Source of the DNA: an uncultured Halomonas sp.
GTDB taxonomy: Bacteria; Pseudomonadota; Gammaproteobacteria; Pseudomonadales; Halomonadaceae
Reading direction: 5' to 3'
DNA length: 64,000 nucleotides
NCBI RefSeq assembly: GCF_947500835.1
Contig: NZ_CANMTQ010000002.1
Location: 1-64,000, forward strand
Position 1 is the first letter of the stretch, and each line of letters opens with the position of its first letter. The position numbers and the translations under genes are program-made. This document shows positions 46,015 to 54,544 of this stretch, one piece after another. The notes beneath the pieces were generated by a model that saw only the letters and a program-made list of their open reading frames with translations, ran no database searches and was not told the origin of the DNA.

Positions 46015-46250
46015 TAATAAAGCCCTCAAACGACGTATTTAACACATATCTAAAGAATAAAAATCATTGTTAATTTAACCGTCATACCAAAAAGAAAAAG
46101 GAGAGAGTAGTTAGATTAAGGACTCTTTGGCCGAGGAGAGTCTTTCGACACACTGGTTCGCCTAGACCATCCTGAACAGTGTTGAATTAAACCACTTATA
46201 TGTATCGATATCCGTATCGTTAATTGCGCTACTCCCGATCATCAATACAA

Positions 46251-46586
46251 CTAATGACAGCTCCAGGGATCCTTGGCGGCATTGTCCTTGATGTTTTGAT
46301 CGACGAACCGGTAATGCTCTTCCTTGAAGCGATTCCACCAACCGTGGCTGATGTCGATCGAATGCCTTGTCAGAATCTCTTCGACGCACTCGATACAGAT
46401 GCGCGATGCATCGTAGGCTAGACGAAGCATTCGCTTCTTGTCGTCGAAAGCCACGCTGTCGAGACCGTAAAGCTGATCGATTTCCTGGAGCGCAATCTCA
46501 AGCTCTCGTTGACTGCAAGGCTCGAGTTTCAGTTTTCTAACCACCAGATTGACTTCGCTGACGCCAAGGCGATGTTCCTTACGCAT
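46251..46586 (-). CDS. HMA-fold-like cation-associated protein
   Basis: A 111-residue protein resembling the small proteins annotated as cation transporter or heavy-metal-associated-domain-like that accompany copper ATPases. It has VRKLKLEPCSQRELEIALQE and a tail EEHYRFVDQNIKDNAAKDPW ending in Cys-His, but no CxxC of a true HMA domain. The first ATG overlaps the stop of the 45-residue gene upstream. Fourth gene after the Cu(I) ATPase; probably a cytosolic copper-handling partner, which is inference. Confidence 0.65.
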   Translation of the reverse strand: MRKEHRLGVSEVNLVVRKLKLEPCSQRELEIALQEIDQLYGLDSVAFDDKKRMLRLAYDASRICIECVEEILTRHSIDISHGWWNRFKEEHYRFVDQNIKDNAAKDPWSCH

Positions 46587-46716
46587 GGGTAGTCTCCTGA
46601 CCTTTAGGCTCTGCCAAAAAACTGCCTGAGCATTGCTCGACTTTTTTCGACAAGGCCGAGTTGATTAACCTTCTCTCGGATACTTCCGGTTTTTTACCTG
46701 GCACCTCGCTACTCAT
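46579..46716 (-). CDS. Small 45-residue protein in the Cu(I) ATPase operon
   Basis: A 45-residue frame from ATG 46716 to the stop at 46579 with GGAGG five bases upstream. It overlaps the end of the DUF2933 gene by 8 bases and the start of the HMA-like gene by 8 bases, an arrangement that strongly suggests coupled translation. The peptide is basic, with one cysteine (KVEQCSGSFLAEPKG). No family recognised. Confidence 0.55.
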   Translation of the reverse strand: MSSEVPGKKPEVSERRLINSALSKKVEQCSGSFLAEPKGQETTHA

Positions 46717-46945
46717 CGCGCCCTCCCTTATGGTCATTGTGACTGTCATGCGAGCCATGCCCCCGATGCATGAACACATGCATCAGCGGACAGGCGAGCA
46801 GAATCAGCCAGGGCAGCGCGCCAAGCAGATGCACCTTGTGCTCCTCCCAAAGCAGGAAGACCATGACGGCCAGCGAAAGCCCAACAATCAGAAAGAAACG
46901 CCCTTTACTCGGCTCCCGGTCCAACCAGCGCTTGTCGTCGGCCAT
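46709..46945 (-). CDS. DUF2933 small membrane protein
   Basis: A 78-residue protein with two hydrophobic helices and the DUF2933 ending CPLMHVFMHRGHGSH followed by a His-rich tail (HDSHNDHKGG). The family is common beside copper and silver resistance genes; function unknown. It starts two bases after the ATPase stop, with GAGG inside the ATPase 3' end. Confidence 0.85.
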   Translation of the reverse strand: MADDKRWLDREPSKGRFFLIVGLSLAVMVFLLWEEHKVHLLGALPWLILLACPLMHVFMHRGHGSHDSHNDHKGGRDE

Positions 46946-46947
46946 GG

Positions 46948-49239
46948 TCAGATCCTCACCCGGCGCAGACGCAGCGCATTCGTGACTACCGATAGTGAGG
47001 ACGCGCTCATCGCAAAGGCGGCGAACATCGGCCCGATCAGGATACCGAGGAACGGATAGAGGATACCGGCGGCGATCGGTACGCCGGCCGCGTTATAGAT
47101 CAACGCGAAGAACAGGTTCTGCTTGATGTTGCGCATCGTGGCCTGGGACAGCTTGCGGGCGCGCACGATGCCGTCGAGGTTGCCCTTGACCAGCGTGAAG
47201 CCTGCGCTTTCGATCGCCACGTCGGCGCCGGTGCCCATGGCGATACCAACATCAGCCTGGGCCAGCGCGGGGGCATCGTTCACCCCATCGCCCGCCATGG
47301 CGACCTTGCGGCCTTGTTCCTGCAATTCGCGGATGATGCGGGCCTTGTCCTCGGGCATCACATCGGCGCGGATCTCGTCGATACCCAGTCGCCCGGCCAC
47401 CGATTTCGCCGTCCGCTCGTTGTCGCCGGTGGCCATGATGATACGGAATCCCAGCTGGTGCAGGGCTTTCAATGCCTCAGGAGTGGTCTCCTTCACTGGG
47501 TCGGCGACACTGACTAGGCCCGCGATGACACCGTCGAGCACCACGAACATCACCGTTTCGCCCTCGTCCCGGCGGGCATTGGCGGTGTCCGCCAGCTTGC
47601 CACCGTCGAGGCCCAGTTCGGCCATCAACTTGGCATTACCCAGCGCCACTGGCTTGCCATCGACCACGCCCTTCACACCCATGCCGGTCACGGCCTCGAA
47701 ATCGTCGGCCTTGCCAAGCGTGACCCCGCGCGCCTCGGCACCGGCGACGATGGCTTCGGCCAGCGGGTGTTCGGAACCCTTTTCCAGCGTCGCGGCCAGG
47801 CGCAGCACCTCGGCCTCGTCATGCCCCGCTTCCGGTAGCACCGCCACCAGCTTCGGCTTGCCTTCGGTCAGCGTGCCGGTCTTGTCGACGATCAACGTGT
47901 CGACCTTGGCGAAGCGTTCCAGCGCCTCGGCATTCTTGATCAGCACACCCAACTGCGCGCCGCGACCGGTGGCCGTCATGATCGACATCGGCGTGGCAAG
48001 TCCCAATGCACAGGGGCAGGCGATGATCAGCACCGCCACCGCCGAGACCAACCCGTAGGACAGCGCCGGCGCCGGCCCCCAGATTGCCCAGGCGATGAAG
48101 GAGAGAATAGCGACGCCGATGACCGCGGGCACGAACTTGCCCGCTACCATGTCGGCGAATTTCTGGATCGGTGCGCGTGAGCGCTGAGCATTCGCCACCA
48201 TCTCGACGATCTGGCTGAGCATGGTGTCGGCGCCGACCCGGGTGGCTTCCATGACCAGGCTGCCGGTGCCGTTGATCGTGGCCCCGGTGACCTTGTCGCC
48301 TTCGACCTTTTCCACCGGCACCGGCTCGCCCGAGATCATTGACTCGTCGATCGAGGAGCGGCCTTCGACCACCACGCCGTCCACCGGCACCTTGTCACCG
48401 GGCCGCACCCGCAGATGGTCGCCGACCTGCACATCTTCCAGCGCGACTTCCTCCTCGCTGCCGTCGGGACGAATCACCCGGGCGGTCTTGGCAGCCATGT
48501 CCAGCAGGGCGCGGATCGCCTTGCCGGTGCCTTCCCGGGCGCGCAACTCCATCACCTGGCCCAACAGCACCAGCGCGACGATCACCGCCGCGGCTTCGAA
48601 ATAGACGCCGACATTACCGCTCTCGTCGCGGAAGCCCTCGGGGAAGATACCCGGCGCCAACACCGCGACGATGCTGAACAGATAGGCCGCACCGACCCCC
48701 ATGCCGATCAGACTGAACATATTAAGGTTCAGGGTGCGGAACGAATTCCAGCCGCGCAGGAAAAAAGGCCAGCCCGACCACAGGATCACCGGTGTCGCCA
48801 AGACAAACTCGATCCACAGCGTGGTGCGCTCACCGAAGAAGTCGCGAATCGCCGTGATGCCCAGAAAAGGAGACATCGTCAGCACCAGCAGCGGAATCGT
48901 GAAGATAGCCGCGACCCAGAGGCGTCGAGTGAAATCGACCAACTCGGGATTCGGCCCCTCGTCGCCGACCGCCGCTGATTCAAGCTCCAGCCCCATGCCG
49001 CACAGCGGGCAGGCACCGGGCTTAGTCTGCCGTACCTCGGGGTGCATCGGGCAGGTATAAACGGTACCGGAATGCCCGGCGGGCACCTTGTCGTATTTGC
49101 CGCCACGGACTGGCGCGGTGGTTTCATGGTTGGCGTGATGGGCGCCTCCGTGGCAATTGGCATGCCCGTGGTTGTCATGGCCGGAATGTGCCTGAGACGC
49201 TACGGTGGATTGCAAATGTTCTTGCCGGTGCTGGCCCAT
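46948..49239 (-). CDS. copA: Cu+/Ag+-exporting P-type ATPase (SilP/CopA-like)
   Basis: A 763-residue P1B-1 ATPase that extrudes cytosolic Cu(I) or Ag(I). In place of HMA domains it has a His-rich N-terminus (1-55) and the heavy-metal-binding YTCPMHPEV to CPLCGMGL domain (61-83). The membrane site has CPC ([13 protein letters not shown]), NLFFALIYN in helix 7 and MSASSLSVV in helix 8, the Cu(I) signature. Phosphorylation site is [14 protein letters not shown] and the hinge [12 protein letters not shown]. It is the second gene of a minus-strand operon: SHOCT, ATPase, DUF2933, 45-residue protein, HMA-like protein. Not to be confused with the multicopper oxidases also called CopA. Confidence 0.93.
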   Translation of the reverse strand: MGQHRQEHLQSTVASQAHSGHDNHGHANCHGGAHHANHETTAPVRGGKYDKVPAGHSGTVYTCPMHPEVRQTKPGACPLCGMGLELESAAVGDEGPNPELVDFTRRLWVAAIFTIPLLVLTMSPFLGITAIRDFFGERTTLWIEFVLATPVILWSGWPFFLRGWNSFRTLNLNMFSLIGMGVGAAYLFSIVAVLAPGIFPEGFRDESGNVGVYFEAAAVIVALVLLGQVMELRAREGTGKAIRALLDMAAKTARVIRPDGSEEEVALEDVQVGDHLRVRPGDKVPVDGVVVEGRSSIDESMISGEPVPVEKVEGDKVTGATINGTGSLVMEATRVGADTMLSQIVEMVANAQRSRAPIQKFADMVAGKFVPAVIGVAILSFIAWAIWGPAPALSYGLVSAVAVLIIACPCALGLATPMSIMTATGRGAQLGVLIKNAEALERFAKVDTLIVDKTGTLTEGKPKLVAVLPEAGHDEAEVLRLAATLEKGSEHPLAEAIVAGAEARGVTLGKADDFEAVTGMGVKGVVDGKPVALGNAKLMAELGLDGGKLADTANARRDEGETVMFVVLDGVIAGLVSVADPVKETTPEALKALHQLGFRIIMATGDNERTAKSVAGRLGIDEIRADVMPEDKARIIRELQEQGRKVAMAGDGVNDAPALAQADVGIAMGTGADVAIESAGFTLVKGNLDGIVRARKLSQATMRNIKQNLFFALIYNAAGVPIAAGILYPFLGILIGPMFAAFAMSASSLSVVTNALRLRRVRI

Positions 49240-49311
49240 GGCAGCCTCCTCTTTAATAGATTTAACTCGCTACAGTAAGCAAACACCGTCCCCTAGGGCG
49301 GCAAGGAACAA

Positions 49312-49569
49312 TCAAGGCGTCAGGTCGCGCTTACGTTCTTCGTACTCCTGCTTGTCGATCTCGCCGCGGGCGTAACGTTCTTGGAGAAGATCGAGCGCAT
49401 TTGGTCGCCGGTAAAAACCCGTACGGGGGTTATCGTCTTGTCCCGAACTCCGAAAAAACCAGATGACAAAGACGATAATCCCGCCCCAGAAGAGAATCAT
49501 CATGATTCCACCAAAGAACATATGACCCCAGCCGTACCCATCCATATGCGTCATCATGCTGTTCCACAT
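49312..49569 (-). CDS. SHOCT-domain small membrane protein
   Basis: An 85-residue protein: a Met/His/Gly-rich start (MWNSMMTHMDGYGWGHMFFGG), one membrane helix (about 22-42) and a C-terminal SHOCT motif (DLLQERYARGEIDKQEYEERK). SHOCT proteins of this form often accompany copper ATPases. The ATG at 49569 has GGAGG seven bases upstream; an ATG five codons earlier overlaps the ribosome site. It heads the ATPase operon. Confidence 0.85.
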   Translation of the reverse strand: MWNSMMTHMDGYGWGHMFFGGIMMILFWGGIIVFVIWFFRSSGQDDNPRTGFYRRPNALDLLQERYARGEIDKQEYEERKRDLTP

Positions 49570-49707
49570 GGCGCTTCCTCCCATTCAGATTACCTAGTGG
49601 TGATACCCAGAAGTCTTGAGATGTATAAAGGCTAAAACCTATGGGCAACCCAATGGACAAGGCTTAAAAGAGATTAATTCTGCTTTTCTTGATTTCGGTC
49701 AGTCTTC

Positions 49708-49739
49708 AGCTTATGTGAGGAAGCTGAATCAATGCTGAA
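49708..49739 (-). promoter_or_regulatory. Putative CopR box and promoter of the SHOCT-ATPase operon
   Basis: Minus strand: TTCAG-CATTGA-TTCAG (49724-49739), ten bases, then TAAGCT (49708-49713). It lies about 140 bases before the SHOCT gene start at 49569. Confidence 0.6.
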
Positions 49740-49924
49740 AGAGGAAGAGCTCGGCATCAAAATGAACGTCGGCAGTGAAGAGTTAACGGATTATTGGCAG
49801 AATATACTCAACCAATAGTCGTCATACAGTGGAACCGGCAATCGCCTATTTTACAAGGAAAAATCTATATGATTACCAGTGGAAATACCACTTCTAACAG
49901 CATGATTATTTTAGAAAACAAATT

Positions 49925-49956
49925 AGATTACATGACAAATCTGAATTTTTTCTGAA
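49925..49956 (-). promoter_or_regulatory. Second upstream CopR-type box with -10
   Basis: Minus strand: TTCAG-AAAAAA-TTCAG (49941-49956), ten bases, then TAATCT (49925-49930), a good -10. Same orientation as the SHOCT-ATPase operon but 355 bases from it, so it may be a distal promoter or may act on the cytochrome gene 170 bases away on the other side. Confidence 0.5.
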
Positions 49957-50129
49957 TACCATCCAAAATAAAAAGAAATCAATCGGGCAGGCAAAACGAT
50001 TTTGAAATTTATGAACCAAAAGCGATAATCATGCCCCTGCCCGTCTTGCCATTTGGAGGCAAGGCTAGCGTTTCATAGCCGTCGAGATCGGCTCATGTCA
50101 CCCGTAAGTAAAACGAGGAGGGGAACACG

Positions 50130-50552
50130 ATGCGGATGGTAAAGGTTTCATTGGGCGTTCTTTTAGCCGCATTGATCAGCGGCTGTGGCGAAGAGAAAGT
50201 GGACGGGCGGTGGTATACCCAAGCTCAGGTCGAGCGTGGGAAAACCGTATTCACGGAAAACTGCGCAAGCTGTCATGGCCGGAGTGCTCAAGGAAGAACC
50301 GCGAATTGGCGAGAGCCTCAGGCTGATGGTGCCTATCCGCCCCCACCCCTCAATGGCTCCGCTCATGCCTGGCACCATTCGTTCGACATGCTGATGCGTA
50401 CCATCAACAAGGGCAGCGCTGCCATTGGAGGGCAAATGCCGGGGTTCGAAGACCAACTCTCCGAGGACGATAAAGAAGCCTCTATCGCTTACTTTCAAAG
50501 CAAATGGGACAAACGGATCTACGATGCCTGGCTGGACCGGGGCGGCCTCTAG
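50130..50552 (+). CDS. Lipoprotein c-type cytochrome
   Basis: A 140-residue class I cytochrome c. The N-terminus has a lipobox (AALISGC, Cys20), so it should be anchored to a membrane on the periplasmic side. The heme site is CASCH near residue 46, and the Met ligand is likely in GGQMPGFED. Related small cytochromes occur beside copper-resistance oxidases; a role as electron acceptor in the copper island is inference. GAGGAGGGG precedes the ATG. Confidence 0.88.
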   Translation: MRMVKVSLGVLLAALISGCGEEKVDGRWYTQAQVERGKTVFTENCASCHGRSAQGRTANWREPQADGAYPPPPLNGSAHAWHHSFDMLMRTINKGSAAIGGQMPGFEDQLSEDDKEASIAYFQSKWDKRIYDAWLDRGGL

Positions 50553-50635
50553 CCTCATTACACAACTTGCCCCCGATACCAATGACATCAGATATTGATA
50601 TCGGCTTGATCAAAATCAATATCCAGCACGCCCTT

Positions 50636-50667
50636 TTCAGCTTCTATTCAGTATGGTGGAATAAACT
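50636..50667 (+). promoter_or_regulatory. Putative CopR box and promoter of the Met-rich gene
   Basis: Plus strand: TTCAG-CTTCTA-TTCAG (50636-50651), ten bases, then TAAACT (50662-50667). Located about 170 bases before the ATG at 50835, in an AT-rich gap of 282 bases that holds no other recognised feature. Confidence 0.65.
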
Positions 50668-50834
50668 AAGATTGTTTAGCTATAACGGCATCCATGGCCT
50701 AGAAGACTCGTACTGTATTTAACCAAGCACAGGGGCCGGGAGCCGTATTCGGTGCGTATTATTACTGCCGAACGCTACCGGAGCGTGACGGGAAGATGCT
50801 CGCCGCACTCCAGTCCAAAGCAAAGGAGAGTGTC

Positions 50835-51263
50835 ATGAAAAAGCTCGTATTCACTGGTGTTATGGCAACCCTGCTTGCCCTGCCATTGGCCCATGCCGAA
50901 CAAGGCAATCATTCTGGACAGAAAGCCTCCGGCTCGGGGATGGGCCAAGGCATGGGGATGATGAACCAGGGTGACATGCAGCAGCGCATGCAGTCGATGC
51001 AAGGCACGATGCAGGAGTTCCACAACACCCAGGATCCGCAGCAACGCCAGCAGCTGATGCAAGAACATATGGAACAAATGGAGCAGATGCATCAGTCCAT
51101 GGGCGGCATGATGAATGGCGGCATGGGCCGGAACATGCAGAACATGGATCCCGAACAACGCCAGGAGATGATGCAGCAGCGCATGGACATGATGCAGGGC
51201 ATGCAGCAGCAGATGATGGAACACATGCGGGCCCGTCAGGCCATGCAAGACGATAGCGAATAA
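50835..51263 (+). CDS. Met/Gln/His-rich periplasmic protein, likely copper-binding
   Basis: A 142-residue precursor with a signal peptide to about residue 21 (LPLAHAEQ). The mature part is dominated by Met, Gln and Gly with His and no Cys: GMGQGMGMMNQGDMQQRM, then long helical repeats of the QEHMEQMEQMHQSM type. Methionine clusters of this kind bind Cu(I) in the periplasm. AAGGAG precedes the ATG at 50835; an ATG 13 codons upstream would spoil the signal peptide. It has its own copper-box promoter and a strong terminator, so it is transcribed alone. Confidence 0.8.
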   Translation: MKKLVFTGVMATLLALPLAHAEQGNHSGQKASGSGMGQGMGMMNQGDMQQRMQSMQGTMQEFHNTQDPQQRQQLMQEHMEQMEQMHQSMGGMMNGGMGRNMQNMDPEQRQEMMQQRMDMMQGMQQQMMEHMRARQAMQDDSE

Positions 51264-51281
51264 CCGTCAACCCACCCACTC

Positions 51282-51316
51282 GCGCCCCGGTGGCAACACC
51301 GGGGCGCTCCTTTTTT
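51282..51316 (+). terminator. Intrinsic terminator of the Met-rich gene
   Basis: Perfect 11-bp stem GCGCCCCGGTG / CACCGGGGCGC with GCAA loop, followed by TCCTTTTTT. Located 18 bases after the stop; may also stop copB1 transcripts from the other side. Confidence 0.92.
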
Positions 51317-51352
51317 CAAATCTACTCAAGCCCTTTTAGCGCGAATACTGAT

Positions 51353-52162
51353 TCAATACCAGGCCCGCAACCCCACCACAAACGCAGTCGAGGAGGTGGG
51401 CTTGCCCATTTCCTCGGCGATGTCCTTGGTTTCGCCATACGTCTGGTTCCAGCGCACGCCGATATAGGGCGCGAACTCCCGGCGAATCTCGTAGCGCAGC
51501 CGCAGGCCCATTTCGGTGCTGGTGATGCCACTGCCCAGATCGTACTCGGGCTCGTCCTGAGCCGATGCCTTGATACCGACTCGCGGCATCAGCACCAGAC
51601 GCTGGGTGAGCAGCAGGTTGTACTCGAACTCGGCACTGGCACTGACATCGCCATCTTCGCTGAGGTAGGCTTCCATATCGGTGACGAACCAGTAGGGTGC
51701 CAGCCCTTCGAGCCCCACCATCAAGAAACCACGATCGGGATTGGGATTGGTGTCGTAGCGTATCCCGCCCTGCAGATTGAAGTACGGCCATATCTTGTGA
51801 GCATAGTTCGCCTCGAACTGGCTAGCCTTGATGGCGCCATCACCCACCGGCCCTTCACCTTCGGTTTCCCACCAGAACTTGTTGTAGTCGTTGCCGATCC
51901 AGCCCTGAGCATCCCACAAATAGGTTTGTCCTTCCTCGCTGTCGCCGTATTCCAAGCGGTCAATCATCGAGAATGCATAGATCTCATCGTCCTTGGTCGG
52001 CTTGGCTTTCCAACCCAGCGGGGCACCGCTCGATGGCTCGATGGGCCCTTCCGGCACGACACTATCCAGGCTCGCCTTGCCGTGGGAGTCGGCCTGTACG
52101 ATGCCGACCAGGCCCAAACCGGCAGTGAGTAGTAAGGGGGTCGTCCATGATTGCTTAGGCAT
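51353..52162 (-). CDS. copB: Copper resistance outer-membrane protein CopB, copy 1
   Basis: A 269-residue precursor with a signal peptide (ending VQADS, about 25) and a CopB beta-barrel. Typical blocks are EIYAFSMIDRLEYGDSEEGQ, WWETEGEGPVGDG and a C-terminal strand ending in Trp-Tyr. It sits in the outer membrane and acts with CopA oxidase in copper sequestration. It lacks the Met-rich N-terminal repeats of some CopB proteins. The ATG at 52162 overlaps the end of copA1 by 8 bases. Confidence 0.92.
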   Translation of the reverse strand: MPKQSWTTPLLLTAGLGLVGIVQADSHGKASLDSVVPEGPIEPSSGAPLGWKAKPTKDDEIYAFSMIDRLEYGDSEEGQTYLWDAQGWIGNDYNKFWWETEGEGPVGDGAIKASQFEANYAHKIWPYFNLQGGIRYDTNPNPDRGFLMVGLEGLAPYWFVTDMEAYLSEDGDVSASAEFEYNLLLTQRLVLMPRVGIKASAQDEPEYDLGSGITSTEMGLRLRYEIRREFAPYIGVRWNQTYGETKDIAEEMGKPTSSTAFVVGLRAWY

Positions 52163-53948
52163 TGTCGGCTCCCGGCAAGTTGCTGACGCGCACCACGCGG
52201 AACATGCCGCGCTCAATGTGGTAGAGAAAGTGGCAGTGAAAGGCCCAGCGCCCCGGCTCGACGGCGGTGATCAGCAAGGAGACCCGCGACCCCGCACGAA
52301 CGCTGATGGTGTGTTTCTTGGGCAGGTACTCGCCTTGGCCGTTCTCCAGTTCCATGAACATGCCGTGCAGATGAATGGGGTGCTCCATCATGGTGTCGTT
52401 GACCATGATCAGGCGCACTCGCTCGCCGTAGGGAAAGTCGATCACCTCGGCGTCCGTGTATTCCACGCCATCGAAGGACCACATGTAGCTGCTCATGTTG
52501 CCGGTGAGGTGAACCTCCACGGTGTGCGTCGGCTCGCGCTTGTCGCTTATCGGCTCGATGTTGCGCAATTGGCTGTAGGTCAGCACTCGATGCGGTACAT
52601 CCTCGAGCCCCGTGCCGCGCTCACCCAGGCGATCGCGCTGTTTCTTGGCAATGGTGGCATTGCCCGCGCCATGGTGGTCCGGACCATGCTCGGCGACTAC
52701 CGGCCCGGCGGCCTCTTTCAAAGCGACGCTGTCGCCTTCCAGGCGCTGTCCCTTTTTCTTGTCCGGGCCCATGGTCATCATGCCCCGGCCCATGCCCATG
52801 TCCACCAAGGTGCGCTGAGGCTGTGCCCGCAGCTCGGGCACCGCAGCAGTCATGCCCATGCGTGGCGCCAGGGTACCGCAGGCGTAGCCGCTGCGATCCA
52901 TGGACTCCGCCATCAGCGTATAGGCCTTATTCTCCCGGGGCTCGACGATGATGTCGTAGGTCTCGGCGACACCGATCTGGAATTCGTCGGTTTCCACCGG
53001 CTCGACGGCTTGGCCATCGGTGGATACCACGGTCAACGCCAGGCCGGGAATGCGGAAGTTGAAGTAGCTCATCGACGAGCCGTTGATCACTCGCAGTCGG
53101 ATGCGCTCGCCGGGAGCGAACAGCCCGGTCCAGTTGGCCTCCGGATGCAGGCCGTTTATCAAGTAGCTGTAGGTGTGGCCAGTGACATCGGCGATACCGC
53201 GCGGATTCATGCGCATGCCGCCCCAGGCTTCGCGGTCCTTGAGAGTCTTGGCCCACCCGGAGCGCGCCACGTCCTCCACCAGATCTTCCATGGTGCGCTT
53301 GCTGAAGTTGTAGTAGCCACTCATCTTCTTGAGCTGCGCCAGTACCCGCGCGGGATCCTCGAAGGTCCAGTCGTTGAGCATGACCACGTAGTCGCGATCG
53401 GCCTTGATCGGGTCCGGCTCGGCAGGGTGGATGACCATCGGTCCGGTTTGGCCAATCTGCTCCTGGAACCCGGTATGGCTGTGATACCAGTAGGTACCAT
53501 GCTGGCGTACCGGAAAACGCGCCTCGAAGCTATCTCCCGGCTTGATGCCGGGGAATGCCACGCCGGGAACCCCATCCATCTGGAAGGGCAGCAGGATGCC
53601 ATGCCAATGGATCGAGGTGGATTCATCAAGATGGTTGTGCACTCGCAGACGGGCTTCGTGCCCTTCCCAGAGTTCGAGCAAGGGACCTGGAATGGAGTGA
53701 TTGACGGTGATGGCGGAGGGCGCATAGCCACCGGCGATACCGATGCCTTCCCGGCGAATATGGAAGTCCTTGGTGACCGAACGCGGCTTGCCGCCGGCCA
53801 CCCGGGCGGCACCGGCAAGATGCCGTTCGGCCCCTGAGCCTGCCCGGGCATAGGCAGGCAACAGGCCTTCCAAACCCGCCAATAGCCCCGTTGCGGCCAT
53901 GGCCTTCAATAAACGCCGACGCTCTCCGTCATGGTGCGTATCGGACAT
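52155..53948 (-). CDS. copA: Copper resistance multicopper oxidase CopA, copy 1
   Basis: A 597-residue periplasmic oxidase of the CopA/PcoA type. The Tat signal is visible (ERRRLLKAMAATG, residues 9-21). Copper ligands are in [38 protein letters not shown] and HCHFLYHIERGMF, giving the type 1, 2 and 3 sites. It oxidises Cu(I) to the less toxic Cu(II). The central Met-rich insert is modest (MGMGRGMMTMG). The ATG at 53948 with GGGAG seven bases upstream gives a normal Tat signal. A second copy with 607 residues lies at 57834-59657. Confidence 0.95.
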   Translation of the reverse strand: MSDTHHDGERRRLLKAMAATGLLAGLEGLLPAYARAGSGAERHLAGAARVAGGKPRSVTKDFHIRREGIGIAGGYAPSAITVNHSIPGPLLELWEGHEARLRVHNHLDESTSIHWHGILLPFQMDGVPGVAFPGIKPGDSFEARFPVRQHGTYWYHSHTGFQEQIGQTGPMVIHPAEPDPIKADRDYVVMLNDWTFEDPARVLAQLKKMSGYYNFSKRTMEDLVEDVARSGWAKTLKDREAWGGMRMNPRGIADVTGHTYSYLINGLHPEANWTGLFAPGERIRLRVINGSSMSYFNFRIPGLALTVVSTDGQAVEPVETDEFQIGVAETYDIIVEPRENKAYTLMAESMDRSGYACGTLAPRMGMTAAVPELRAQPQRTLVDMGMGRGMMTMGPDKKKGQRLEGDSVALKEAAGPVVAEHGPDHHGAGNATIAKKQRDRLGERGTGLEDVPHRVLTYSQLRNIEPISDKREPTHTVEVHLTGNMSSYMWSFDGVEYTDAEVIDFPYGERVRLIMVNDTMMEHPIHLHGMFMELENGQGEYLPKKHTISVRAGSRVSLLITAVEPGRWAFHCHFLYHIERGMFRVVRVSNLPGADNA

Positions 53949-54072
53949 ATCGCAGCTCCCTCTCCTTGGATTTGTTGTGAATAGTGAAACACTTGCAGCC
54001 ATGTAAGCTTCTTGTTGCGGTGAAAACCTCCTCCCTTTGAGTGCCGCTCTATAAACTTGTCACTAGCATGAG

Positions 54073-54102
54073 AGGGCGACTCCTTAGAAGCTGAATCGCC
54101 CT
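54073..54102. repeat. Hairpin between cusF-like gene and copA1
   Basis: AGGGCGA (54073-54079) pairs with TCGCCCT (54096-54102) across a 16-base loop, followed by TTTC only on the plus strand. In the direction of the genes (minus) it lacks a U tract, so it is more likely an attenuator or processing stem between cusF-like and copA1 than a full terminator. The loop holds a TTCAG half-site. Confidence 0.45.
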
Positions 54103-54125
54103 TTTCATTGTTTAATGGCGCGTCG

Positions 54126-54482
54126 TTATTGTTGGGAAATCTCGGTGATAGCGATGTCGTTACCGGACTTCCTGACTTCAAAGCGAACCTCGTCCCCTAG
54201 GGAAAGCCCTTCCATCGAGGCACTGTCCGCCACTTTGAATGGCATGGTCATTCCCGGCCAGCCCAGGGATTCGATCGGGCCGTGAGTCAGGGTGATCTGC
54301 TGTGCCGCAGTATCCATCGCTTTGACGGTGCCCTTGCCTTGCGCCGTTTGGGTCTCCGCCGATTGCTGCATTTTTGAGCCATGCTTCTGGCCGTCATGGT
54401 TTGTATCGGCGCTGGCAGGCAGTGCAACAAAAGCAGCCGACAGCGCTACGGTAGTCAACATGTAGCGAATAGCGTTAGTCAT
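54126..54482 (-). CDS. cusF: CusF-like periplasmic copper-binding protein
   Basis: A 118-residue precursor with a signal peptide (ending LPASAD, about 25) and an OB-fold CusF domain. The Cu(I) site is the motif GWPGMTMPFKV (Trp, Met, Met) with the His in TLTHGPIESL. It is a periplasmic Cu(I)/Ag(I) chaperone that can feed CusCBA. Placed between copS and copA1 on the same strand rather than with the cus genes. Confidence 0.9.
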   Translation of the reverse strand: MTNAIRYMLTTVALSAAFVALPASADTNHDGQKHGSKMQQSAETQTAQGKGTVKAMDTAAQQITLTHGPIESLGWPGMTMPFKVADSASMEGLSLGDEVRFEVRKSGNDIAITEISQQ

Positions 54483-54544
54483 CTCGATTTCCTTATTTCA
54501 GTAGTAATGTCGTACAACGGGTTCAACATTTAATTAGAGCCTTC

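Larger units (their letters stand above)
49570..50129. other. AT-rich divergent control region with two CopR-type boxes
   Basis: A 560-base region of low GC between the SHOCT-ATPase operon (minus) and the cytochrome c gene (plus). It holds two TTCAG-N6-TTCAG boxes on the minus strand (49724-49739 and 49941-49956). Two 28-codon open frames on the plus strand (49732-49818 and 49869-49955) have weak or no ribosome sites and are not called as genes. Nothing else is recognised. Confidence 0.5.

Noticed and set aside
49732..49955. Two 28-codon plus-strand frames in the divergent control region
   Set aside because: Too short, with weak or no ribosome sites, and overlapping the regulatory boxes; no evidence for translation.
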